Assembly: GCF_965278975.1 (NCBI RefSeq)
Contig: NZ_OZ257126.1
Coordinates: 1,674,001-1,738,000, forward strand
DNA: 64,000 nt
Origin: Ferrovibrio sp965278975
GTDB lineage: Bacteria; Pseudomonadota; Alphaproteobacteria; Ferrovibrionales; Ferrovibrionaceae
Direction of reading: 5' to 3'
Numbering within the stretch: position 1 is the stretch's first letter; every line of letters starts with the position of its first letter. A model generated the notes under the pieces. That model had not been told where the DNA came from. It searched no databases and saw only the letters and a program-made list of their open reading frames with translations. Of this stretch, positions 16,927 through 25,416 are shown one piece after another. Both the position numbers and the translations under genes were made by a program.

Positions 16927-17507
16927 GATGTCGCTCCACTCAGGCCGCAGGCCTTGTCGATGGCCTTCAGCGCCTCGCCGAAACCGCTGAGGCTGTAGGT
17001 GTCGGTGGTGGAGGTGCCGCGTGCCGAGGTGCCTTTCACGGTCAGCTGCTTGCCCTTCTTCAGGGCATCCACCAGCTTGGCGTCGGTATCGGCATTGGGC
17101 GCCCAGGCGGCCTCGCCATGGGTGAACATGTCGAAATTGTCCTTGCCGATGCTGGCCTGGGCCGGGCTTTGCGGCTTCAGGCCATAGCCGAACACGATGC
17201 TTACCTCGTTGCGCACCTTGGTGGCGGTCTTGTGCGTCACCAGCAGATAGATTTCGCCACGCTTGGCGGTGGCCGGCTCCTTTTTCTCCGGCAGGCCGTG
17301 CAGGTAGCAGGTGCGGCCATCCTTGCCGTCGAGCTGATAGGCCTGCCAGCCCTGGAAGCTGCCGATCCGCTTGGTCTCCGGCTTCTTCGCCTCGGGTTTG
17401 GCGGCCTCGGGCTTGGGCGCGGTCTTTTGCGCCTGTGCCTGGGAAAAGCCGGCAGTCGGCGCCAGCAGCAGCAGCGTCGCAAAGAGGGGGGCGATGGGAG
17501 AGATCAT
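16923..17507 (-). CDS. Invasion-associated locus B (IalB) family protein
   Basis: About 194 residues with a signal peptide (ISPIAPLFATLLLLAPTAGFS) and an Ala/Lys/Pro-rich linker. The domain that follows reads IGSFQGWQAYQLDGKDGRTCY, then TKVRNEVSIVFGY and ADTDAKLVDALKKGKQLTVKG, which is the pattern of alphaproteobacterial IalB proteins. These periplasmic proteins are common in non-pathogens and of unclear function. The start is uncertain: in-frame alternatives are ATG 17522 and GTG 17558, and none has a strong ribosome-binding site. It overlaps rlmN by four bases. Confidence 0.8.
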   Translation of the reverse strand: MISPIAPLFATLLLLAPTAGFSQAQAQKTAPKPEAAKPEAKKPETKRIGSFQGWQAYQLDGKDGRTCYLHGLPEKKEPATAKRGEIYLLVTHKTATKVRNEVSIVFGYGLKPQSPAQASIGKDNFDMFTHGEAAWAPNADTDAKLVDALKKGKQLTVKGTSARGTSTTDTYSLSGFGEALKAIDKACGLSGATS

Positions 17508-17660
17508 AACGGGGGGGAACATAGCGGCGCGGGGGCGGCTTTTCCACCCCCTTTTCACACAACCGGCTTGGGAACCCCACTAAGTCTTTGGCTTGTCTTG
17601 CATAGTTTGCCGCGCTCAAGCACCATGGAGGCGAGATAGGCGCGTCCGGGAGGCAGTTGG

Positions 17661-18206
17661 GTGGACCGGCAAAGTCAGGCAGAGCTGCTACGCCGCGTGG
17701 CGGAAGCGCAGGACCGCGCCGCCTTTGCCGAACTGTTCCGCCATTTCGCGCCGCGCGTAAAGGGCTACATGCTGCGCCAGGGCGCAGCCGAAGATGTGGC
17801 CGAGGAACTGGCGCAGGAAAGCCTGATCACGCTGTGGCACCGCGCCGTCACCTTCGATCCGGCGCAGGCTTCCGTCGCCACCTGGATCTTCACCATCGCG
17901 CGCAACAAGCGCATCGATCGCATCCGGCGCGAGAAACGCCCCGAACTCGATCCCGATGACCCGGCCCTGCAGCCCGATCCCGAGCCGTCGCCGGATGCAG
18001 CATTGGACCAGATGCAGGATGAGGAAAGGCTGCGTAGCGCCTTGGCCGATCTTCCGGCCGAACAGAAGCGGCTGCTGGAACTGGCCTTCTTCCAGGATAT
18101 CTCGCACCGCGACATCGCGGCGGCGGAAAATCTGCCGCTCGGCACGGTGAAATCGCGCATCCGCCTGGCGCTGGCCCGGCTCAAGGGCAGGCTGGAAAGC
18201 GATTAA
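17661..18206 (+). CDS. RNA polymerase ECF-type sigma factor
   Basis: A 181-residue ECF sigma factor. Region 2 covers AEELAQESLITLWHRA and ATWIFTIARNKRIDRIRR; region 4 covers DISHRDIAAAENLPLGTVKSRIRLALARLKGRL, a helix-turn-helix for the -35 element. The region 2-4 linker is acidic and proline-rich. The length and motifs resemble the RpoE/SigK-like group usually paired with a ChrR-type anti-sigma, but no anti-sigma gene adjoins it. The start is GTG behind GGGAGG. It is divergent from the IalB-like gene and overlaps the convergent MarR gene stop-to-stop. Confidence 0.9.
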   Translation: MDRQSQAELLRRVAEAQDRAAFAELFRHFAPRVKGYMLRQGAAEDVAEELAQESLITLWHRAVTFDPAQASVATWIFTIARNKRIDRIRREKRPELDPDDPALQPDPEPSPDAALDQMQDEERLRSALADLPAEQKRLLELAFFQDISHRDIAAAENLPLGTVKSRIRLALARLKGRLESD

Positions 18207-18697
18207 CTTCCGCTGCGCGCTCTCATGCCTTGCGTCAGGCGTTTCAGCAGGCCGAGCAGCAGCTTCTGCTCCTTCGGCGACAGCAATGCCATGATATTGG
18301 CCTCATGGCGTTCAACCCCGGCAGTCACCCGCCTGAGCAGGGCGTGGCCCTTGGGGCTGAGTGATAAGGCATAAGAGCGGCGGTCGCTGGCCGCCTTGCG
18401 CCGCAGCACCACGCCCTTGCGCACCAGTTGCTCCAAGGCCGGGGTCAGCGTGGATTTATCCAGGCCCACCGCCTGGCTCAGGGCGCTCTGGGTGATGCCG
18501 GGATTATGCGCCAGCAGGGTAAGCAGGCTGAAACGGCCGGGCGACACGCCATCGGGCGCTACTTCACGGGCGAAATCGGCATAATCGGCCAGCTGCGCCA
18601 TGCGCAGGTGATAGCCGTAATAGCCCGGCAGCGGCCCGAAATCGGGGGCCGGCGACGGGGCGGCGGGTTTCTCAACGGATTGCTTGCGGCGGGCCAT
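18203..18697 (-). CDS. MarR-family transcriptional regulator
   Basis: A 164-residue winged-helix repressor. The helix-turn-helix reads ITQSALSQAVGLDKSTLTPALEQLVRKG, followed by a wing with RRKAASDRRSYALSLSPKG, the MarR signature. It starts 16 bases after the stop of dctM on the same strand, so it is probably the last gene of the TRAP operon and would control that operon and the divergent ior genes. The 16-bp palindrome at 21714 has the shape of a MarR operator. An in-frame TTG six bases upstream is a weaker start. The ligand is unknown; an aromatic acid or CoA thioester is a reasonable guess. Confidence 0.88.
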   Translation of the reverse strand: MARRKQSVEKPAAPSPAPDFGPLPGYYGYHLRMAQLADYADFAREVAPDGVSPGRFSLLTLLAHNPGITQSALSQAVGLDKSTLTPALEQLVRKGVVLRRKAASDRRSYALSLSPKGHALLRRVTAGVERHEANIMALLSPKEQKLLLGLLKRLTQGMRARSGS

Positions 18698-18713
18698 GGT
18701 CAATACGGTCGGG

Positions 18714-20018
18714 TCAGTTCATGTGGCTCGGCAGATACAGCGCGATGGCCGGGAAGATCACGATCAGCGCCAGCCGCACCAGATCAATCAGGATGAAGGG
18801 CATGACGCCTTTATAGATGGTGCCGAGGCTAACGTCGCGGGCGATGGAGTTGATCACGAACACATTGATGCCGACCGGCGGCATCACCATGCCCAGGGTT
18901 GTGACCATGACGATGATGACGCCGAACCAGATCGGATCGAAGCCAAGCTGCATCATTACGGGATAGACGATCGGCACCGTCACCAGAATGATCGCCAGTT
19001 CATCCATCAGCGCGCCCAGCACCAGATACATCACCAGGATCAGGGTCAGCACGCCATAGGGACCGACCGGCAATTCGGTGAGAAAGCCGGAAACCTTCTG
19101 CGGCGTCTGGGTGATGACCAGGAAATAACCGAACAGGAAGGCGCCGACCACGATGGTGAAGATCGAGCCGCCGGTGCGCACCGCCTCGATCAGGCTGGCC
19201 TTGATCTCCGGCCAGCGCAGCCGGCCGCGCAGCACGCCGATGATCAGCGCGCCGCAGGCGCCGCAACCCGCTGCCTCGGTGGCGGTGAAGATGCCGCCAT
19301 ACATGCCGCCGACAATGCCGATGAACAGCAAAGCCGTGGCCCAGATGTCGCGCAGGCTGTCGAGCCGCTCGCGCCAATCAGCTTTCTTGCCGCGCGGCAG
19401 CCAACCGGGCCGCCACAGGCCGACCAGCTGGATCGTCACCATGTAGCACAGCACACCCAGAAGGCCGGGCAGAATGCCGGAGATGAACAGCTTGCCGATA
19501 TCCTGCTCGGTGAGCAGGCCGTAGAGCGCGAAGATCACCGAGGGCGGGATCATGATGCCGAGCGTGCCGCCAGCCGCGATCACGCCGGTGGAGAAGCCGG
19601 GATTGTAGCCGGCGCGGCGCATTTCCGGCAGAGCCACGTTGGTCATGGTGGCGGCGGTGGCCACCGAGGAACCGTTGATGGCGGCGAAGCCGGCGCAGGC
19701 GGTAACGGTGGCCATGGCCAGGCCGCCGCGGCGATGGCCGAGCCAGGCTTCGCCGGCGCGGAACAATTCACGGCTCATGCCGGCATGGGAAGCGAAGCAG
19801 CCCATCAGGATGAACATCGGGATCACCGCCAGGTCGTAATCGGTGGCGACCCGGATCGGCGATTGCGCCAGCAGGTTCATCGCCGGCTTGAGAGCGGCGA
19901 GGATGCCGAAGCCGCCAACGCCGACAATGCCCATGGCGATGCCCACCGGCACGCGCAGCACCATCAGCACGAACAGCACGACGAAGCCGCCAATGGCGAT
20001 CACATCCTGATCAAACAT
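18714..20018 (-). CDS. dctM: TRAP transporter large permease subunit (DctM)
   Basis: A 434-residue integral-membrane protein with about twelve hydrophobic helices, the transport channel of a TRAP carrier driven by a sodium or proton gradient. Conserved segments include PMFILMGCFASHAGMS, GFAAINGSSVATAATM, and GVIAAGGTLGIMIPPSV. It overlaps the small subunit by eight bases and precedes the MarR gene. Substrate specificity lies in the DctP partner. Confidence 0.92.
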   Translation of the reverse strand: MFDQDVIAIGGFVVLFVLMVLRVPVGIAMGIVGVGGFGILAALKPAMNLLAQSPIRVATDYDLAVIPMFILMGCFASHAGMSRELFRAGEAWLGHRRGGLAMATVTACAGFAAINGSSVATAATMTNVALPEMRRAGYNPGFSTGVIAAGGTLGIMIPPSVIFALYGLLTEQDIGKLFISGILPGLLGVLCYMVTIQLVGLWRPGWLPRGKKADWRERLDSLRDIWATALLFIGIVGGMYGGIFTATEAAGCGACGALIIGVLRGRLRWPEIKASLIEAVRTGGSIFTIVVGAFLFGYFLVITQTPQKVSGFLTELPVGPYGVLTLILVMYLVLGALMDELAIILVTVPIVYPVMMQLGFDPIWFGVIIVMVTTLGMVMPPVGINVFVINSIARDVSLGTIYKGVMPFILIDLVRLALIVIFPAIALYLPSHMN

Positions 20019-20508
20019 CAGCCACCTCGTCTTCGGCACGGGTATCGACGCGCCGGCCGAGAGCCAGCCGGGTCAGGCGCAGCAGCAGCAGCACAGCCGC
20101 CAGCACCACGCCCAGGGCGGCGACGGCATAGAGCGGCCAGACCGGCAGGCGCAGGTCGAAAGTCTGCTCATGGCTGGCATAGACGCTGATCACCTTGTCC
20201 TTCAGCATCCAGGCGAACAGCAGCATGAAGCCCAGCGTGATGGCAGTGGCGAAGATATCGATGGCGCGCTTGCCCCATCTTGGCGCCATTTCCCACAGGC
20301 CATCCACCTGGATATGGCGGTTATGGAAACCGGCCAGCGCAATGCCCCAGAACATCGCGGTGCCGAGCAGCAGGCGCGAGGCATCGAAGGAATCCGGCAG
20401 GCCGTAGCTGAACAGCCAGCGCAGCATCACGGTGGTGAAGGTGAGCAACGCCACTGCCAGCAGCAGCAGGCCGGCCACCAGCTCCACCCGGTCGATAAAA
20501 CGGTTCAT
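20011..20508 (-). CDS. dctQ: TRAP transporter small permease subunit (DctQ)
   Basis: A 165-residue four-helix membrane protein. The segments VMLRWLFSYGLPDSFDASRLLL and FWGIALAGFHNRHIQVDGLWE match the DctQ family. The ATG at 20508 was preferred because GGGGGATC precedes it; an in-frame start seven codons upstream lacks a signal. It lies 78 bases after dctP and overlaps dctM. Confidence 0.88.
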   Translation of the reverse strand: MNRFIDRVELVAGLLLLAVALLTFTTVMLRWLFSYGLPDSFDASRLLLGTAMFWGIALAGFHNRHIQVDGLWEMAPRWGKRAIDIFATAITLGFMLLFAWMLKDKVISVYASHEQTFDLRLPVWPLYAVAALGVVLAAVLLLLRLTRLALGRRVDTRAEDEVADV

Positions 20509-20586
20509 GATCCCCCGCAGGAACGCCACCGCCGGCCACGATGCGTTATCATGGCCGGCGGCTTAAGCAATCATCGCAATGCGGCT

Positions 20587-21633
20587 TTAGAAAGCGGCGG
20601 CGTTGCGCTTCTTCAGTTCGGCCTTGAGTTCGGCGAGGGCTTCCTCGCCGTTGACACCGACCTTCTTCACATCTTCATACCAGACCTTGGTCAATTCATC
20701 GCCGATCTTGCGCCAGGCCACCATGTCGGCCTCGCTCGGCTTGACGAATTCATGATCCGACATCGAGCGCAGCTTCTCGCGGCCCGCCGATTCCTGATCG
20801 GCCCAGGGGCCGGCCAGCGCCAGCGCGGCATCGGTGTTGCAATTGGCGTCGATGGCCTTCTTCTGGTTGGCCGACATCTTGTCGTAGGTGCCCTTGTTCA
20901 TCACCAGCACGAAATTGCTGACATAGAGCGGCGCATCCATATGCAGCTTGGCCACCTTGTCGATGCCGAACACGAACAGGCTGTCCCACGGGAAGGTGAT
21001 GGCATCCGCCGTGCCACGCTCCAGTGATTCACGGGCCTCCGGTGCCGCCACCTGCACATTGACGCCGCCGGCCATGCTCACCAGGCGGGCCATGGTGGCA
21101 TTGCCCGGGCGGATCTTCTTGCCCTTGAGGTCGTCCGGCTTGGTGATGCGCACCTTGCCATGGAAAGTGGCGGCGTCATGCGCCCAGGTCAGGCAGACCT
21201 TGGTATCGGCCATCTCCTTGGCGGCATATTTGCGGTACCAGGAATCCAAAGCCGCCGAGCCCTGCTTGGCATTGGCGAGCAGGAAGGGCAGTTCGCTGCC
21301 GGCGATCACCGGGAAGCGGCCCGGCTGGTAGCCGGGATTGACATAGGTGAGGTCGGCAACGCCATCGCGCGCCATGTCGTAATGATCCTTGGCGGCGCCA
21401 AGCTGCTGTGCCGGGAAGATCTGCGTCTTGATGCTGCCGCCTGACGCCTTTTCCACTGCCGCGCCCCAGGCGGTGAAGCCGCCATGCAGGTTATGCGCTG
21501 CCGGCAGCCAATGGCCGAGCCGCAGGGTCACCGGCTTGTCTTGTGCTTCGGCGGCAGGTGCCGCCAGGGCCAGGGTGAGCAGGGTGGCAGACAGGGTAAT
21601 ACCCACAGACAGAATACGGCTCTTGGTGAGCAT
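20587..21633 (-). CDS. dctP: TRAP transporter substrate-binding protein (DctP family)
   Basis: A 348-residue periplasmic binding protein with a signal peptide (cleavage near PAAEAQD). The DctP hallmarks are RLGHWLPAAHNLHGGFTAWGAAVEKASGG, the carboxylate-binding Arg region GKKIRPGNATMARLV, and VNVQVAAPEARESLERGTADAITFPWDS. It is the first gene of the TRAP-MarR operon, divergent from the indolepyruvate oxidoreductase genes with a palindrome in between. TRAP systems usually import organic acids; an arylpyruvate or aryl carboxylate would fit the context. Confidence 0.9.
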   Translation of the reverse strand: MLTKSRILSVGITLSATLLTLALAAPAAEAQDKPVTLRLGHWLPAAHNLHGGFTAWGAAVEKASGGSIKTQIFPAQQLGAAKDHYDMARDGVADLTYVNPGYQPGRFPVIAGSELPFLLANAKQGSAALDSWYRKYAAKEMADTKVCLTWAHDAATFHGKVRITKPDDLKGKKIRPGNATMARLVSMAGGVNVQVAAPEARESLERGTADAITFPWDSLFVFGIDKVAKLHMDAPLYVSNFVLVMNKGTYDKMSANQKKAIDANCNTDAALALAGPWADQESAGREKLRSMSDHEFVKPSEADMVAWRKIGDELTKVWYEDVKKVGVNGEEALAELKAELKKRNAAAF

Positions 21634-21713
21634 GATGCTGGTTTCCTCCGCTATGCGGTGAGGCGCGATGGCGTCACCGTCGTTGTGATGGCGCCGAGCT
21701 TAGCGTGAATAAT

Positions 21714-21729
21714 AGTTTGATATCAAACT
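21714..21729. promoter_or_regulatory. Perfect 16-bp palindrome, candidate MarR operator
   Basis: AGTTTGATATCAAACT is a perfect inverted repeat centred between dctP (start 81 bases away) and iorA (start 59 bases away). Its size and symmetry suit a MarR dimer, and a MarR gene ends the TRAP operon. A TATTAT hexamer on the minus strand directly beside it could be the dctP -10 element, consistent with repression. Confidence 0.7.
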
Positions 21730-21787
21730 GTTTCTTGACCTGGGCGCTGCACCATGCGACCTTTCCGCTCAGGGGAGAAAAGCGCCG

Positions 21788-23917
21788 ATGGAACGGTCAT
21801 TCAGCAAGGAAATTCAGGCTTTACGGCTGGGGCAGGGCGAACTGTTCGAGGGCGAGGGCATCCTGGCGGTGACCAAGGCCCTGCTGCAATCCGGCGTCGC
21901 TTATGTCGGCGGCTACCAGGGCGCGCCGGTCTCGCATCTGATCGATGTGCTGGTGCAGGCGCAGGATATCCTGGATGATCTCGGCATCCATCTGGAAACC
22001 TGCACCAACGAGGCTTCGGCGGCGGCCATGCTCGGCGCCTCGATCAACTATCCGGCACGCGGTGCCGTCACCTGGAAATCAATCGTCGGCACCAATGTCG
22101 CCTCCGATGCTCTGAGCAACCTGGCCTCGCCGGGCGTGATCGGCGGCGCCATGATCGTGATCGGTGAGGATTATGGCGAAGGCGCCAGCGTGATCCAGGA
22201 ACGCAGCCATGCCTTTGCGCTGAAATCCTCCATGTGGCTGCTCGATCCGCGTCCGGAGCTTGCCACCATCGTGCGCTGCGTCGAGAAAGGCTTCGAATTG
22301 TCGGAAGCCTCCAACACGCCGGTGATGCTGGAATTACGCATCCGCGCCTGCCATGTCACCGGCAGTTTCACGGCGGCGCAGAACCGTGCCGCCGATGTTT
22401 CGCGCCGCGCCAAGGTGGGGCCGGCAGCGTTCAACTACGATCACCTGGCGCATCCGCCCGCCACCTTCAAACAGGAAAAGCTGAAATTCGAGCAGCGCCT
22501 GCCCGCCGCCCAGCGTTTCATTCTGGAGCAGGGCCTGAACGAGTTGATGCCGGGCGATCTGGATGACATCGGCATCATCGTGCAGGGCGGCATCTATAAT
22601 GCGCTGAGCCGCTCGTTGCAGACGCTCGGGCTGGCCGATGCCTTCGGGCAATGCCGCGTGCCGATGCTGGTGCTGAACGTGACGCATCCGCTGGCGCCGC
22701 AGCAGGTGCTGGATTTCTGCGCCGGCAAAAGCCATGTGCTGGTGGTGGAGGAAGGCGGGCCGGAATATCTCGAACAGGCCATCGGCACCATCCTGCGCCG
22801 CGCCGACCGCAACCTGCGCCTGGCCGGCAAGGATGTGCTGCCGATGGCGGGTGAATACACGATCGAGGTATTGACGCGCGGCCTGCTGGCCTGGCTGCCC
22901 AAGGCGCGGCCCGATCTTGATCTGGCTGCACCGGCTGCCGCCTTCGATGCCGCCCAGGCGCAGCGTGCCAAGGCACAGGGCCTGATCGGTCCCGACCTGC
23001 CGCTGCGGCCGCCGACCTTCTGCACCGGCTGCCCGGAACGGCCGGTTTTCACCGCGATCAAGCTGGTGGAGCGCGAAACCGGCCCGGTGCATGTCGCCGC
23101 CGATATCGGCTGCCATGCGCTCGCCACTTTCGCGCCCTTTTCGGTCGGCCATTCCATTCTCGGCTATGGCATGAGCCTGGCTTCGGCTGCCGGAGTCGGG
23201 CCGTTGTCGCAGCGCCGTCCCATCGCCATCATGGGCGATGGCGGCTTCTGGCATAACGGCCTGATCACCGGGGTTTCCTCGGCCCTGTTCAATCGCGGCG
23301 ATGGCGTATTGGTGGTGTTGCAGAACGGCTATACCTCGGCCACCGGCGTGCAGTATCTGCCATCTTCAAAACAGAGCCGCCACGAAGACGGCAAAAGCGG
23401 CGCCGATATCGAAACCACCCTGAAGGCTTTGGGTGTGCAATGGGTGAAGCGGCTGCGCTCCTATGGCCTGGGTGGCATGACCGCGGCCTTGAAGGAGGCT
23501 TTGTCCACGGCGCAGCAGGGCCTCAAGGTGATCATCGCCGATGGTGAATGTCAGCTTGCCCGCCAGCGCCGCTTGAAGGTTGAGGAAGCCAAGGCTCTGG
23601 CGGCGGGCGAGCGCGTGCTGCGTACCCGCTTCGGCATCGATGATGCGGTCTGCACCGGCGACCATTCCTGCATCCGGTTGTCCGGCTGCCCGTCGCTTAC
23701 CATCAAGCCCAACCCCGATCCGCTGCGCAGCGATCCCATCGCCCATGTCAACCAGGGCTGCGTCGGCTGCGGCCATTGCGGCGAGGTGGCCCATGCCGCC
23801 GTGCTCTGCCCGTCCTTCTACAAGACCGAGATCGTGCATAACCCGTCGCTCTGGGATCGGCTCAATCATCGCCTGCATCAATCCGTGATCGGCTGGCTCA
23901 GGAGTGTGTGGGCATGA
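21788..23917 (+). CDS. iorA: Indolepyruvate:ferredoxin oxidoreductase, alpha subunit-like (IorA)
   Basis: A 709-residue thiamine-diphosphate enzyme that decarboxylates aryl-2-oxoacids to arylacyl-CoA, passing electrons to ferredoxin. The pyrimidine-binding half has GGYQGAPVSHLIDVL and the effector Glu region TNEASAAAMLGASI; the TPP-binding half has IMGDGGFWHNGL followed by LQNGYTSATGVQ. CTGCPERPVF lies between. The C-terminus is a two-cluster ferredoxin domain, with CTGDHSCIRLSGCPS and CVGCGHCGEVAHAAVLCPS. All parts are intact. The start overlaps nothing; the stop overlaps iorB by four bases. The true substrate (indole-, phenyl- or hydroxyphenylpyruvate) is not determined. Confidence 0.9.
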   Translation: MERSFSKEIQALRLGQGELFEGEGILAVTKALLQSGVAYVGGYQGAPVSHLIDVLVQAQDILDDLGIHLETCTNEASAAAMLGASINYPARGAVTWKSIVGTNVASDALSNLASPGVIGGAMIVIGEDYGEGASVIQERSHAFALKSSMWLLDPRPELATIVRCVEKGFELSEASNTPVMLELRIRACHVTGSFTAAQNRAADVSRRAKVGPAAFNYDHLAHPPATFKQEKLKFEQRLPAAQRFILEQGLNELMPGDLDDIGIIVQGGIYNALSRSLQTLGLADAFGQCRVPMLVLNVTHPLAPQQVLDFCAGKSHVLVVEEGGPEYLEQAIGTILRRADRNLRLAGKDVLPMAGEYTIEVLTRGLLAWLPKARPDLDLAAPAAAFDAAQAQRAKAQGLIGPDLPLRPPTFCTGCPERPVFTAIKLVERETGPVHVAADIGCHALATFAPFSVGHSILGYGMSLASAAGVGPLSQRRPIAIMGDGGFWHNGLITGVSSALFNRGDGVLVVLQNGYTSATGVQYLPSSKQSRHEDGKSGADIETTLKALGVQWVKRLRSYGLGGMTAALKEALSTAQQGLKVIIADGECQLARQRRLKVEEAKALAAGERVLRTRFGIDDAVCTGDHSCIRLSGCPSLTIKPNPDPLRSDPIAHVNQGCVGCGHCGEVAHAAVLCPSFYKTEIVHNPSLWDRLNHRLHQSVIGWLRSVWA

Positions 23918-25416
23918 GCGGCGTGCAGCGCCCGATCACCTTGCTGGTGGCGGCCCTTGGCGGCGAAGGCGGCGGCGTGCTCACCGATTGGATCACCGGC
24001 GCGGCGCGGCGTGCCGGTTTCCCGGTGCAGGCGACCTCGATTCCCGGCGTGGCGCAGCGCACCGGTGCCACCACCTATTATATCGAGGTCTGGCCGGAAG
24101 TGACGCAGCAGCGCCCGGTGATGTGCCTCAATCCCGGCCTGGGTCAGGTCGATGTGATGATCGCCTCGGAGTTTGTCGAGGCCGGCCGCGCCATGCAGAA
24201 CGGCTATGTCACGCCGGATCGCACGCTGCTGATCGCTTCCACGCACCGGATTTTCGCCGTGGCGGAAAAGAGCGGCATGGGCGATGGGCGTTTTGATACA
24301 GGCCGCTTGTTCCGTGCCGCCAAGGAATCGGCCCGCCGCGCCGTGCTGTTCGATATGGATGCGGCAGCGAAAGAATCCGGCTCGATCCTCAATGCCGTGT
24401 TGCTCGGTGCCCTGGCCGGCAGCGGCGCGCTGCCGCTGGCCGCCGATCTGTTCGAGGCCGGCATCCGTGCCGAAGGCAAGGCGGTGGAGAGTAACCTGGC
24501 CGGCTTCCGTTTCGGCCTAGCCCATGCACGCGGCGAGATCGCCGCTGCTGCTGCACGCGCTGAAATCGCACCCGAACCGATCCCGTTGCTTGATCTGGCG
24601 CAGCGTGTCGATGCTCTGCCGGAAGCGGCGCAAAGCCATGCGGCTTCGGGTGTGAAGCGGCTGCTGGATTATCAGGATGCGGCTTATGCCACGCTGTATC
24701 TGGATCGCCTGGAAGCCGTCGCCCGCATTGATGCGGAAGGCAGGCTGGCAGCCGAAGTGGCGCGGCATCTGGCCTTGCGCATGAGCGTGGAGGATGTGGT
24801 CCGCGTCGCGCAGTTGAAGCTGAAGCCGGAGCGGTTCCAGGCCATCGAGCGTGAAACCCGCATTCAGGCCGGGCAGCCTTACGAAGTGGCGGATTTCCTC
24901 AAGCCCGGCATCGAGGAACTGGCCGGCCTGCTGCCGCCTTCCCTGGCGCAGCCGATCCTGCGTCTTGCTGAAACGCGCGGTTGGCGCTGGCATTGGGCGA
25001 TGACCCTGCCGAGCAACCGGCTGGGCGGCTATCTGCGCTTCCGCCTGCTGGCGGCGCTGAAGCCCTGGCGGCGGCGCAGCCACCGCTATACCGAGGAGCA
25101 GGCGCAGATCGAGGATTGGCTCGGCCTGATCCGCCGCGCGGCGGCGCAGGATATCGCGCTGGCGCTCGAAATCGCTGAATGCGCGCGGCTGATCAAAGGC
25201 TATGGCGATACCTACAAGCGCGGCCTGGAAAACTACCAGCGCATCCGCGCGCATCTGATCCTGCCGGCCCTGGAAGGCAGGCTGGCCATAGCCCAGGCAG
25301 CCGACGCCGTGCTGCAAGCCCGCGTTGCCGCTTTGCGCGATCCGGAAGGCGAGGCCTTGAGCCGTACGCTGTCGGCTTTCACGGCGCTACAGGAGGCCCG
25401 CCATGCAGCAGAATGA
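23914..25416 (+). CDS. iorB: Indolepyruvate:ferredoxin oxidoreductase, beta subunit with DUF6537-like extension
   Basis: A 500-residue protein. The first 190 residues are the gamma-type 2-oxoacid oxidoreductase domain (LLVAALGGEGGGVLTDWI and SIPGVAQRTGATTYYIEVWP), equivalent to the stand-alone IorB subunit. The remaining 300 residues are a helical, basic region with VEDVVRVAQLKLKPERF and YTEEQAQIEDWLGL, matching the DUF6537 domain found at the end of proteobacterial 2-oxoacid:ferredoxin oxidoreductases. It overlaps iorA by four bases and the thioesterase by fourteen, implying tight stoichiometry. The function of the extension is unknown. Confidence 0.85.
   Translation: MSGVQRPITLLVAALGGEGGGVLTDWITGAARRAGFPVQATSIPGVAQRTGATTYYIEVWPEVTQQRPVMCLNPGLGQVDVMIASEFVEAGRAMQNGYVTPDRTLLIASTHRIFAVAEKSGMGDGRFDTGRLFRAAKESARRAVLFDMDAAAKESGSILNAVLLGALAGSGALPLAADLFEAGIRAEGKAVESNLAGFRFGLAHARGEIAAAAARAEIAPEPIPLLDLAQRVDALPEAAQSHAASGVKRLLDYQDAAYATLYLDRLEAVARIDAEGRLAAEVARHLALRMSVEDVVRVAQLKLKPERFQAIERETRIQAGQPYEVADFLKPGIEELAGLLPPSLAQPILRLAETRGWRWHWAMTLPSNRLGGYLRFRLLAALKPWRRRSHRYTEEQAQIEDWLGLIRRAAAQDIALALEIAECARLIKGYGDTYKRGLENYQRIRAHLILPALEGRLAIAQAADAVLQARVAALRDPEGEALSRTLSAFTALQEARHAAE

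Noticed and set aside
18684..20189. Plus-strand frame of 501 codons opposite dctM
   Set aside because: Composition is Asp/His/Gln-rich without domains, and dctM on the minus strand is unambiguous.
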